DNA from: Flagellimonas sp947499585
GTDB taxonomy: Bacteria > Bacteroidota > Bacteroidia > Flavobacteriales > Flavobacteriaceae
Length of the DNA stretch: 64,000 bases
Assembly (NCBI RefSeq): GCF_044596045.1
Contig: NZ_CP138995.1
Span: forward strand, 806,001-870,000
Direction of reading: 5' to 3'
Shown one piece after another: positions 1 through 8,566 of the stretch; within the stretch, counting starts at the first letter, position 1, and every line of letters starts with the position of its first letter. The notes beneath the pieces are model-generated. The model saw nothing but the letters and a program-made list of their open reading frames with translations. It ran no database searches and had not been told where the DNA came from. The position numbers and the translations under genes are program-made.

Positions 1-110
1 CCAAAGCTGAGTTTTTTGTAACGATCCCGGTATTGGTGCTTAGTGTTAAAAAGTAGAAGGGACTACAACTCTATTTTGAAACGTTGTTAAAATGTCTTTC
101 CTTTGCGCAC

Positions 111-192
<82 letters not shown>

Positions 193-203
193 AGTAAATA
201 GAA

Positions 204-233
204 GCCTTCACATCTGTGAGGGCTTTTTATTTT
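204..233 (+). terminator. Terminator of tRNA-Ala
   Basis: A 9-bp hairpin, GCCTTCACA (204-212) with TGTGAGGGC (215-223) and one G-U pair, is followed directly by TTTTTATTTT. It lies 11 bases after the tRNA CCA end, so it is an intrinsic terminator for the tRNA transcript. Confidence 0.85.
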
Positions 234-341
234 CTCACAACAAGTACTACGCTAATCAATTCTTTAAGGGCAATGAATACCATGCCTTAGACAGAATTAT
301 GGCTATTGATTTCTAAACATTTTCTGGCGATAATTTAGCAT

Positions 342-362
342 TGTTGATAACGGTGTGGAAAA
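342..362 (-). promoter_or_regulatory. Two tandem DnaA-box-like 9-mers upstream of nrdB
   Basis: On the minus strand this stretch reads TTTTCCACA, CCG, TTATCAACA. Each 9-mer differs from the DnaA box consensus TTATCCACA at one position. They have the same orientation and are 3 bp apart, about 87 bp before the nrdB start. In E. coli, DnaA binds paired boxes in the nrdAB promoter. A similar role here is inference only. The rest of 234-448 holds no gene that I can support. Confidence 0.35.
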
Positions 363-448
363 ACTTCAAGATTTTCAGGAGGAACAAGAACAATAAAAAT
401 TGACCTTTACGTCTCGCTTCTTTAGAGCAATTTTAATCACAAAATATC

Positions 449-1723
449 ATGGAAATTACCCACGTCATCAAGAGGGATTTTGTCACGAAACCCTTTCAGC
501 TAGATAAGATAACAAATGCTATTCTAAAAGCCATGACCGCTGCAAATCATGGAGATTTTATGGATGCAGAGCGTATCTCTGGCAATGTTTATACAGCACT
601 TTTGGAACGAAAGCAGTTTGATGAAAGCTATGTGCCTACCGTAGAGGAGGTGCAGGATTTTGTTGAAAACAAACTGATGGAAAGTGGTTTTTTTGACGTG
701 GCCAAGGGCTATATTCTATATCGTAATGAGCAAGCACAGAAACGCAAGACCAATATTTTTGAGAAGCGGATTAATCTAAAACCGTATGAATACCCAGCGT
801 TATATGAATACGTGCCAGCTATTCGTCATTCGTACTGGATTCATACTGAATTTAATTTTACAAGTGACATTCAAGATTTTAAGACACGTCTCTCGGAAAC
901 TGAGCGTAGTGCCTTAAAAAATACCATGCTGGCCATCTCACAAATAGAAGTCGCGGTAAAAACATTCTGGGGAGATATATACCATAGAATGCCAAAGCCC
1001 GAGGTAGGTTCAGTAGGCGCAACTTTTGCTGAAAGTGAAGTTCGCCATCATGATGCGTATTCTCACTTACTTGAGATTTTGGGACTTAATGAGGAGTTTA
1101 AGAACCTCAAGAAAAAACCAGTCATCATGAAGCGGGTACAGTACTTGGAAACAGCGCTTAAAAACGCAAAAAGTGAGGATAATAAAGAATATGCAGAATC
1201 TGTTTTGTTGTTCTCTCTATTTATTGAACACGTATCCCTATTCTCACAGTTTTTGATCATCATGGCCTTTAACAAGCACAAGAATATGTTTAAGGGTATT
1301 TCCAATGTTGTAGAAGCCACATCTAAGGAAGAACAGATTCACGGTGATTTCGGTATCGATATCATCAATATCATCAAAGACGAAAACCCTGAGTGGTTTG
1401 ATGCCGATTACCATAATGTGATACAGGAAATGTGCAAAGATGCATTCATAGCAGAAAGCGAGGTGGTAGATTGGATTTTTGAGAAGGGCGAGCTTGATTT
1501 TCTGCCCAAAGCCTTGGTGAACGAGTTTATAAAGAACAGATTCAATAATTCCCTGGAGAGTATTGGGATCGATAAAATATTTGAGATTGATGAGACATTA
1601 TTGACGCAAACAGAATGGTTTGATGATGAGATTATTGGCACCAAACATGGCGATTTCTTTGTAAAGCGCTCCATTAACTACAGTAAAAGAACACAAAGTA
1701 TAACCAGCGACGACCTTTTTTAA
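449..1723 (+). CDS. nrdB: Ribonucleotide reductase small (radical-generating) subunit with N-terminal ATP-cone
   Basis: Class I ribonucleotide reductase subunit that stores the radical used to reduce ribonucleotides to deoxyribonucleotides in the cytosol. Residues 1 to about 95 form an ATP-cone, the nucleotide-sensing domain normally found at the N-terminus of NrdA. The ferritin-like R2 domain follows. The likely metal ligands are E167, E197, H200, E260, E295 and H298. Y204 stands where E. coli NrdB has its radical tyrosine (pattern E-x2-H-x3-Y). At 424 residues it is longer than a plain NrdB because of the extra domain. An ATP-cone on NrdB has been described for Leeuwenhoekiella blandensis, another flavobacterium. 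Gene order is nrdB before nrdA: its TAA (1721-1723) is followed immediately by the nrdA ATG. The ATG at 449 begins the ATP-cone and no in-frame alternative fits better. Confidence 0.95.
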   Translation: MEITHVIKRDFVTKPFQLDKITNAILKAMTAANHGDFMDAERISGNVYTALLERKQFDESYVPTVEEVQDFVENKLMESGFFDVAKGYILYRNEQAQKRKTNIFEKRINLKPYEYPALYEYVPAIRHSYWIHTEFNFTSDIQDFKTRLSETERSALKNTMLAISQIEVAVKTFWGDIYHRMPKPEVGSVGATFAESEVRHHDAYSHLLEILGLNEEFKNLKKKPVIMKRVQYLETALKNAKSEDNKEYAESVLLFSLFIEHVSLFSQFLIIMAFNKHKNMFKGISNVVEATSKEEQIHGDFGIDIINIIKDENPEWFDADYHNVIQEMCKDAFIAESEVVDWIFEKGELDFLPKALVNEFIKNRFNNSLESIGIDKIFEIDETLLTQTEWFDDEIIGTKHGDFFVKRSINYSKRTQSITSDDLF

Positions 1724-3514
1724 ATGAATGATCAAAAACATACCTTAAACGCACAAACATCAACAACTATTTCCGAGAGCGAACAACTTGTTAATGCAAG
1801 AAAAGAAGCACTCAAAAATTTAAGCAAGCAAGACCAAAAAGGATTTGAATGGCTTACGGAACACAGCCGAAACTTCTTAGCTTCAGGATATTTGACTGAA
1901 GGAGTTAGCGCTGAACAACGAATCCGTGAAATTGCAGATAGAGCTGAACAGCTTTTGCAGATGCCTGGTTTCTCTGATAAATTTTATGGTTATATGTCTC
2001 AGGGCTTTTTCTCTCTGGCATCACCTGTTTGGTCAAATTTTGGAAAAGAACGAGGATTGCCTATCAGTTGTTTTGGTTCGCATATTGATGATGATATGGG
2101 CAATATCTTATATACCCAGTCAGAGGTTGGTATGATGTCCAAACTGGGAGGGGGCACCTCAGGATACTTCGGAAAGATTAGACACCGTGGGGCAGAAGTA
2201 AAGAACAATGGGCAAGCGTCAGGAGCGGTACATATTATGCAGCTTTTTGAGTCTATGGTTGATGTGGTTAGCCAAGGTTCTGTAAGGCGAGGTCGTTTTT
2301 CCCCTTATTTGCCAGTTGAACACCCTGACATTTCAGAGTTTTTGGAAATCGGCACGGAAGGAAACCCTATTCAGGAGTTGACACACGGGGTTACGGTGAC
2401 CGATAAATGGATGCAGGAAATGATCGATGGAGATATTGAAAAACGATCTGTTTGGGCAAAAGTATTACAGCGAAGAGGAGAGATGGGCTACCCCTATATT
2501 TTCTTTAGTGACCATGCAAATAATGCCGCTGCAGATGTCTATAAAGACAAACAACATACGATTTATGCCAGTAACCTTTGTACCGAGATTATGTTGCCAT
2601 CAAATGATGATTGGTCATTTGTATGTGTACTATCATCGGTAAACGTATTGCATTACGACAAATGGAAAGATACCGATGCGGTAGAGACGATGGTATACTT
2701 TTTAGACGCTGTTATTACAGAATTCATTGAAAAATTGGAAGCTTATCGGGATTCTTCAAACCGTGAAGATCGCCAGACCTTTCTTTTTATGGAACGGGCT
2801 TACAACTTCGCAAAAGATAATAGAGCATTAGGGCTAGGTGTATTAGGATGGCACTCATTATTGCAGTCTAAAATGATGCCTTTTAATAGTCAAGAAGCAT
2901 ATAATTTAAACAATGAGATCTTCAGGAGCATCAAAACCAAATCCTATAACGCATCTGAAGCGTTAGCTAAGAAATTTGGAGAACCTGCTGTACTCAAAGG
3001 CTATGGTAGACGTAATGCTACCTTAAATGCGATTGCTCCAACAACTTCTTCGGCTTTTATCCTAGGTCAAGTATCGCAGGGGATAGAACCCATATGGTCC
3101 AACATTTATGTAAAGGATATTGCCAAGATCAAAACCACGATAAAGAATCCATTTTTAGAGCAACTTTTAGAGGACAAAGGAGAAAATACAACTGATGTTT
3201 GGCGAAGTATCCGTGATCAAGATGGCTCGGTACAGCATTTAGACTTCCTTACGCAACTTGAAAAAGATGTCTTTAAAACCTATTCAGAGATTGATCAATT
3301 GGATATTATTTATCAAGCTGCCAATAGACAAAACCATATAGACCAAGGACAGTCGGTTAACATTATTGTGCACCCAGATATGCCAGTCAAGGAAATCAAT
3401 AAGATTCATGTAACTGCATGGAAATTAGGATTGAAATCGCTTTACTATCAGCACAGTATGAACGCAGCGCAGAAGTTTAAACAGAAAAAAGATTGCGCCA
3501 GCTGCGAAGCTTAA
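1724..3514 (+). CDS. nrdA: Ribonucleotide reductase large (catalytic) subunit, without ATP-cone
   Basis: Class I NrdA of 596 residues, shorter than the roughly 760 of E. coli because the N-terminal ATP-cone is absent. Conventional overall-activity control therefore cannot reside in this chain and is presumably supplied by the cone on NrdB. The active-site residues are present: the redox cysteines C116 (in LPISCFG) and C301 (in FVCVLSS), and the N284/C286/E288 triad in SNLCTEIM. The C-terminal swinging arm ends CASCEA (C591, C594), the pair that accepts electrons from thioredoxin or glutaredoxin. The start codon directly abuts the nrdB stop, so the two are co-transcribed and probably translationally coupled. 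Confidence 0.96.
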   Translation: MNDQKHTLNAQTSTTISESEQLVNARKEALKNLSKQDQKGFEWLTEHSRNFLASGYLTEGVSAEQRIREIADRAEQLLQMPGFSDKFYGYMSQGFFSLASPVWSNFGKERGLPISCFGSHIDDDMGNILYTQSEVGMMSKLGGGTSGYFGKIRHRGAEVKNNGQASGAVHIMQLFESMVDVVSQGSVRRGRFSPYLPVEHPDISEFLEIGTEGNPIQELTHGVTVTDKWMQEMIDGDIEKRSVWAKVLQRRGEMGYPYIFFSDHANNAAADVYKDKQHTIYASNLCTEIMLPSNDDWSFVCVLSSVNVLHYDKWKDTDAVETMVYFLDAVITEFIEKLEAYRDSSNREDRQTFLFMERAYNFAKDNRALGLGVLGWHSLLQSKMMPFNSQEAYNLNNEIFRSIKTKSYNASEALAKKFGEPAVLKGYGRRNATLNAIAPTTSSAFILGQVSQGIEPIWSNIYVKDIAKIKTTIKNPFLEQLLEDKGENTTDVWRSIRDQDGSVQHLDFLTQLEKDVFKTYSEIDQLDIIYQAANRQNHIDQGQSVNIIVHPDMPVKEINKIHVTAWKLGLKSLYYQHSMNAAQKFKQKKDCASCEA

Positions 3515-3596
3515 ATAGGATGTAGCGTGCTTTTATTGGTAAGCGTAGTTAAGGATGACATTGTGCCTGCGACAAAATCTTTAAAATGTATAGACT

Positions 3597-4307
3597 ATGA
3601 ATTTGAAGGGTAAAGTAGCCTACATAACTGGTGGAACAAAGGGAATTGGATATGGAGTTGCCCAATCTCTGCTGCAACTGGGTATGAAGGTTGCCATAAG
3701 TGGAAGAAGTATAGAAGGAGTTAGCCAAGCCGCAAAAAGTTTAGGAGATGAAGCAAATGTGCTGGGAATACCTTCAGATGTTTCAAAGCTTACTGATGAA
3801 GTAAATGCTGTTGAGGTAGTTTTGGAGAAATGGGGGCAATTGGATTTTGTGCTGGCCAATGCTGGTGTAGGTCATTTTGCACCTGTTGATGAAATGGATG
3901 AAAGTGAATGGCATCAGATGATCAATGTGAACCTTAATGGTGTTTTTCATACATTAAAAGCTTCAGTAGAAGCATTAAAAAAGTCTGAAGGGTACTATAT
4001 GACCTTGGCAAGTTTAGCAGGGACTAATTTTTTTACTCAGGGTGCAGGATATAATGCCACTAAATTTGGTGTGGTTGGCTTTACTCAGGCAGCGATGTTG
4101 GATTTGAGAAAATACAATATCAAGGTAACTACAATAATGCCCGGTTCCGTGGCAACCCATTTTAATGGAAATGAACCTTCTACAAAAGATTCATGGAAAA
4201 TACAGGTAGAGGATATCGGAAAGCTTGTGGTTGATTTATTATTAATGAACCCTCGTACGCTACCAAGCAAAATAGAAGTGAGACCTACACGGCCCGATTT
4301 AAAGTAA
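3597..4307 (+). CDS. Short-chain dehydrogenase/reductase (SDR)
   Basis: Classical SDR of 236 residues with a Rossmann fold. The cofactor loop is TGGTKGIG near the N-terminus, followed by SGRS, which suggests NADP preference through the arginine. NAGVG marks the end of beta-4. The catalytic set is a serine in LASLAG with Y-x3-K in GYNATK. The substrate cannot be told from sequence. It lies 82 bp after nrdA on the same strand, close enough for read-through, although no functional link is evident. Its TAA (4305-4307) touches the stop codon of the convergent addB-like gene with no base between them. Confidence 0.88.
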   Translation: MNLKGKVAYITGGTKGIGYGVAQSLLQLGMKVAISGRSIEGVSQAAKSLGDEANVLGIPSDVSKLTDEVNAVEVVLEKWGQLDFVLANAGVGHFAPVDEMDESEWHQMINVNLNGVFHTLKASVEALKKSEGYYMTLASLAGTNFFTQGAGYNATKFGVVGFTQAAMLDLRKYNIKVTTIMPGSVATHFNGNEPSTKDSWKIQVEDIGKLVVDLLLMNPRTLPSKIEVRPTRPDLK

Positions 4308-7034
4308 TTACATCTTTTTTTCAGTAAAAGGAATACTGGAGTTACAGATTTCTAGGATTATTCTCTTTAAATAACTTTCAAAAGTGTTGAGCGTATCGTG
4401 GTCTATATTGACCCCATTCGAGTAAAAGGGTAAAAAGCCTTGACTCAAATTTTTAAAGGAGTAAATCCCAGCATGTAAAGGATTGGCGTCATGCTTTTTA
4501 GAATATAAGAAAGCATAACATAGCAATTGAAATGCCTTGCTTTTATCATAATTTAAAACTAGTTCTTCCCAATCTGTAATTTTGACATTTCTAGGTTCTA
4601 CTTTTCCAGTTTTATAGTCAATTATTCTGGTAACGCCATCAATTTGGTCAACCCTGTCCAATGTACCTTTGAGCTTTATAGGAAAAGCTAATTCTGGCAT
4701 ATTCAGTTGCACAACGAGTTTTTCTTCTAATCCCAAGATTTTTATTTCATGCTTTTCTAGTTGTTTTATTTCTTGAGCGATAAAATTCTGTAGATATTTT
4801 ACGATTACATTGTAGACCAGAAGAAATTTGCCCTTTAAAATATCAACTCCGGGCAAGTTTTTGTAAAAGTGGGTTTTTACCACCTCTGGGGTTTTTGTTG
4901 CCAGATCAGCGGTATTTTCCAATGTTAAAACTTTATTGATAAGAGGTAGGTATAGTTCCTCTAGACTGTCGTGTACTATTGTGCCAAAAGTGTTGGCGGC
5001 TATCGTTTCCTCAACTTCAGTAACATCATTTACTTTAAGAATGTTCTTTTTATAGAACTCAAGTGGGTTTCTAATGTAATTGGTTAGAGAAGTTGGTGAA
5101 AATCCGTTATCTGCAAAAGACTCTATGTCTTTTAAAAGTAGTGGACTTTTAGATATCTCAGCTATAGGAGATGGTGAAATTTTAACTTGAGGAGATGCAA
5201 TATGATGTGTGACGTATTTTGAAATGCTATCATCCGTGAGCAACTGAGAAATTAACCTGCTTTTTTCGCCACCTTCTAAAACGTCTGGTTCGGTGTTGTA
5301 GATGATATGAACATTTTTGGCACGTTGGATCAATCTATAAAAATGGTATGTATATATAGCATCCTTCTCTTTGTATGTGGGCAGTCCGTATTCCCGTTTT
5401 ACATCAAAAGGGATAAAAGAATTGTTAGATTTTCCTGAGGGGAGTACACCTTCATTTACAGATGTAAGTATCACCGTTTCAAAGTCTAAATTTCGACTCT
5501 CCAGCATACCCATTATCTGCAATCCGGATAAAGGCTCACCGATAAAATCTAGCGTTTCCATAGTTGCTAGCTGTTTAAACAAGCTTTTAACTGATTTTAG
5601 ACCTGGTTTAAGGTCAATAGCGTTTAAATGGGTTTTTAGTTGATTAAACAGGGTGTAAAATCGATATAAAGACTCAAGTTCTTGGGGGTTCTCTTCTACA
5701 TCAAAGATTTTTTTTAAGCTTTGAATCAGCAACAGGCAATTGTCTATCCATTGTACTGATGAAATAGCTTTTGGCGGGAATATAATTTCCAATACCTGCT
5801 TTGCTCCGGTATATTTAGAAAGGTTGTTATGATTGAGATAAAGCCTATTAGTTTCTTTAATATCCTTTGGAATTACCTTTGCGAAGTCCACTTGTTGAGA
5901 AGCGGAAATAGATATGCTGTATGGGTTTGATAGAAATTCTAAAACATCTTTGTAAAACCACCCCTTCTCTGTGGAGGCTATATTGAGTTCTAAAAAGGAC
6001 AGAAAAAATGAATACAGTACGGTTTTGTTAAGAGGCAGACCCATAGTGATGTTTACCTCATTGATTTCATTTGGAATAGCTTGAAGAATAGGGTTGAGCA
6101 AAGATTCATCTGCCAGAACCAGAGCTGTGTTTTTAAACCCAGTAGGGGATTCTGATTTAATTCCCTTTAAAATTTCCCCAACGTACTTGGCTTGTGAAAT
6201 ACTTTTGGGCACGCCTGTAATGGAAATGCTTTTAGGAGATAAAAAACTATTATGAACCCCAGTTAAATTCCTGACACTATAATAGGGCCATTGCCTTTTA
6301 TAATTTCTGATAAAAAGACCAGCCTCATGAATAGCATCGTCAAGAAAATAAGAATCAATATCCCAATAGATTTGGCTATTGGTGTGTTCAAGAAAGTATT
6401 GTATGATGTTTGATTCTGCAGAATTGAGAGCATTGAAGCCTACAAAAACCAAGGAATCATTTTTATTGGTTTTACAATAATCAACAAGATTTTCATTTGC
6501 CTTTCTATAGATTAGGCCTTGATACCCTTTCTTTTGATTTAATAGCGAAGTAGTAAAAGAATTATATAAAGATTCAAGACTATTCCAAAACTGTAAATAT
6601 TTTTGGATCAGTTCTGTTTTCTCATTTTTTAAAGACCAATGGTTGATTTCTTTTATGGCAGATAGATAGTTGAGGATATCCTTGGAGGGAATGAGATACC
6701 TGTCTATCTCATTAAAATCTTGAAGGAGCGTTTGCCCCCATTTTAAAAAAGTATAAAAATCATCATGAACTTCTATTTTGGAGCTTTTATAAACGGTATA
6801 TAGTTGAATAAGCAAGTCTATGGAAGATGCAGAGGTAATACCAGAGATGTCTTCTACAAAATCCTCGATAGCCAGAATTTTTGGGCTAAAGCTGTTTTTG
6901 ATAAGGATATTGGAAATGTGCTTTTTCAGAAAAGTGCCAGACCGTTTGCTGGGTAGAACGAAAGTTAATGACTCAATAGCCACTTCTTTTTTTAGCAGGT
7001 CATCCAGAACATATTGAAGAAAGCTTTGATGCAT
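4308..7034 (-). CDS. AddB-like subunit of a double-strand-break helicase-nuclease (PD-(D/E)XK family)
   Basis: A 908-residue protein with the features of AddB. The N-terminus has a degenerate helicase-type opening (TFVLPSKRSGTFLKKH). A UvrD-like core follows, and the C-terminal PD-(D/E)XK nuclease carries the core TLDRVDQIDG...RIIDYKTG, with catalytic D and D-x-K in IDYKTGK. It should pair with the AddA-type helicase encoded at 9781-12885 to resect DNA ends for recombination. At the place where firmicute AddB begins its Fe-S-linked nuclease (usual form CP-x2-FYY) this protein reads RNPLEFYKKN, so that cysteine is replaced by asparagine and an iron-sulfur staple is unlikely. The gene is not adjacent to its partner: ompA and kbl lie between them. 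Confidence 0.82.
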   Translation of the reverse strand: MHQSFLQYVLDDLLKKEVAIESLTFVLPSKRSGTFLKKHISNILIKNSFSPKILAIEDFVEDISGITSASSIDLLIQLYTVYKSSKIEVHDDFYTFLKWGQTLLQDFNEIDRYLIPSKDILNYLSAIKEINHWSLKNEKTELIQKYLQFWNSLESLYNSFTTSLLNQKKGYQGLIYRKANENLVDYCKTNKNDSLVFVGFNALNSAESNIIQYFLEHTNSQIYWDIDSYFLDDAIHEAGLFIRNYKRQWPYYSVRNLTGVHNSFLSPKSISITGVPKSISQAKYVGEILKGIKSESPTGFKNTALVLADESLLNPILQAIPNEINEVNITMGLPLNKTVLYSFFLSFLELNIASTEKGWFYKDVLEFLSNPYSISISASQQVDFAKVIPKDIKETNRLYLNHNNLSKYTGAKQVLEIIFPPKAISSVQWIDNCLLLIQSLKKIFDVEENPQELESLYRFYTLFNQLKTHLNAIDLKPGLKSVKSLFKQLATMETLDFIGEPLSGLQIMGMLESRNLDFETVILTSVNEGVLPSGKSNNSFIPFDVKREYGLPTYKEKDAIYTYHFYRLIQRAKNVHIIYNTEPDVLEGGEKSRLISQLLTDDSISKYVTHHIASPQVKISPSPIAEISKSPLLLKDIESFADNGFSPTSLTNYIRNPLEFYKKNILKVNDVTEVEETIAANTFGTIVHDSLEELYLPLINKVLTLENTADLATKTPEVVKTHFYKNLPGVDILKGKFLLVYNVIVKYLQNFIAQEIKQLEKHEIKILGLEEKLVVQLNMPELAFPIKLKGTLDRVDQIDGVTRIIDYKTGKVEPRNVKITDWEELVLNYDKSKAFQLLCYAFLYSKKHDANPLHAGIYSFKNLSQGFLPFYSNGVNIDHDTLNTFESYLKRIILEICNSSIPFTEKKM

Positions 7035-7044
7035 ATGCTAAAAA

Positions 7045-7078
7045 TAAAAAAGGCTCCGCATTTGCGGAGCCTTTTTTG
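7045..7078 (-). terminator. Terminator of ompA (bidirectional form)
   Basis: GGCTCCGC (7052-7059) pairs with GCGGAGCC (7064-7071) around a 4-nt loop, with A-runs on one side and T-runs on the other. It lies 3' of ompA and just before the addB-like start, so ompA transcription should stop here and the addB-like gene would need read-through or its own start. Confidence 0.88.
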
Positions 7079-7103
7079 AAAAGAAAACTTAGTTTTCTAA
7101 TTC

Positions 7104-8462
7104 TTATTTTACCAAGTTGATTTCAACTCTTCTGTTTTGAGCTCTTCCAGCTCTGTTGTTGTTAGTTGCGATTGGCTTGTCTTCACCATATCCGATAGCA
7201 GTTAATCTATCAGCACCAACACCTTTGTCAATCAAGAAGTCTCTTACAGAGTTAGCTCTTGACTCAGAAAGTTTTTGGTTTGTTGAAGCACCACCAACAC
7301 TATCAGTATGTCCTTCTACTGTAAACTTAGCATTAGGATACTCATTTAAGATAGTGATGATATCAACCATTACAGAAGTAGATTCTGCTTTGATAGAAGA
7401 TCTACCAGTGTCAAACAAGATAGTTCTAGCATAATCGTTCAATTGTTTTTGAACTTCTTCAGTTACTTCTGGGCAACCGTTGTTAGCAACAGTACCAGCT
7501 ACTTGAGGACATTGATCGTCTTTGTCAAGAACACTGTCACCATCAGCATCAGGCCAAGGGCATCCGTTGTTCTCAGCAGGACCAGCTTCGTTAGGACACT
7601 GATCATCTTTGTCAGCAACACCATCACCGTCAGCATCTGGACAACCAGCTAAAGCAGCAAGACCAGCTTCGTTAGGACAAGCATCATCTTTGTCAGCAAC
7701 ACCGTCACCGTCAGCATCTGGACAACCGTTCATTTCTTTAGAACCAGCTTCGTTAGGACAGCTATCTTTGCTATCTTCAATACCATCGCCGTCAGCATCT
7801 GGACAACCGTTGAATGCTTCTAGACCAGCAACCTCTGGACAAGCATCGTCTTTGTCATAGATTCCATCACCGTCAGTGTCAGTTCCACCAAATTTGATGC
7901 TAATACCTGCCATGTGTTGGAAATGCTTTACTAAATAATCTTCAAAAGCATGTTTGTACTGAGTCTGTAATGTTAAACCGATGTTTTCTGAAAACCAGAT
8001 GTTTACACCAATACCTGCATTTGCAGTACCAGCACCAATTTCATCAACCCAAGTATAACCACCACCTATTTCCGCAAATGGGTCAATAGTTGTGTTTTTA
8101 AGGAAGTTGTACTTAATGGTACCATCTATAGCGTAATGCGAAAGATCATCAACCGCTTGGTCACCATTGTTTTCAATTCTATTTAAAGAACCTCTTGCAC
8201 CTACAGAAAATCCACTTCCAATATATTTGGATGCAGCCACGTAAGAAACGGAAGGCAAGATGTTCCAGTGGTCAGAAACGTTGAAGTACTCATCAAACAA
8301 TGTAGTACTAGAGAACGGGTTGTTCTCATCGTTGGTAGGATAAAGGTCAATTGCGTTCACCCCAAAACTAATCTGCCACGGATTATTCTCGTCTTGCGCT
8401 TGTAGGTTGTTAGCGCCTAAAACTAATAGGGCAACAACTAATAATTTGCTAAGATGTTTCAT
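7104..8462 (-). CDS. OmpA-family outer-membrane protein with thrombospondin type 3 repeats
   Basis: A 452-residue envelope protein. A signal peptide (MKHLSKLLVVALLVLGANNL then QAQ) is followed by an eight-stranded-barrel-like domain to about residue 185. Next come at least five calcium-binding thrombospondin type 3 repeats of the form DADGDGVxDKDDxCPNxxG. A C-terminal OmpA/MotB peptidoglycan-binding domain contains VEGHTDSVG, LSESRA and NRRVEI. It should link outer membrane to cell wall, and is a typical abundant major outer-membrane protein of Flavobacteriaceae. I chose the ATG at 8462 because an in-frame TTG two codons earlier adds nothing to the signal peptide. It has its own strong promoter and terminator. 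Confidence 0.93.
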   Translation of the reverse strand: MKHLSKLLVVALLVLGANNLQAQDENNPWQISFGVNAIDLYPTNDENNPFSSTTLFDEYFNVSDHWNILPSVSYVAASKYIGSGFSVGARGSLNRIENNGDQAVDDLSHYAIDGTIKYNFLKNTTIDPFAEIGGGYTWVDEIGAGTANAGIGVNIWFSENIGLTLQTQYKHAFEDYLVKHFQHMAGISIKFGGTDTDGDGIYDKDDACPEVAGLEAFNGCPDADGDGIEDSKDSCPNEAGSKEMNGCPDADGDGVADKDDACPNEAGLAALAGCPDADGDGVADKDDQCPNEAGPAENNGCPWPDADGDSVLDKDDQCPQVAGTVANNGCPEVTEEVQKQLNDYARTILFDTGRSSIKAESTSVMVDIITILNEYPNAKFTVEGHTDSVGGASTNQKLSESRANSVRDFLIDKGVGADRLTAIGYGEDKPIATNNNRAGRAQNRRVEINLVK

Positions 8463-8496
8463 GCTCAAAATTTTAAGTTTAAGTGTTTATCAGCAG

Positions 8497-8528
8497 CAAA
8501 TGTAAGTTGTTAAGACTTATTAACAAAA
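8497..8528 (-). promoter_or_regulatory. Bacteroidota-type promoter of ompA
   Basis: The minus strand carries TTTTG (8524-8528), a 19-bp spacer and TACATTTG (8497-8504), an exact match to the TAnnTTTG -7 element. The predicted transcript start near 8490 leaves a leader of about 28 nt before the ATG at 8462. Confidence 0.75.
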
Positions 8529-8566
8529 TCAATTTTTCTTTTTTTTTGATGCATTACATGGAACAT

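Noticed and set aside
7443..7860. Two open frames on the plus strand opposite the ompA thrombospondin repeats
   Set aside because: They are shadows of the repetitive acidic repeats on the minus strand; composition is serine/proline repetitive with no start context.
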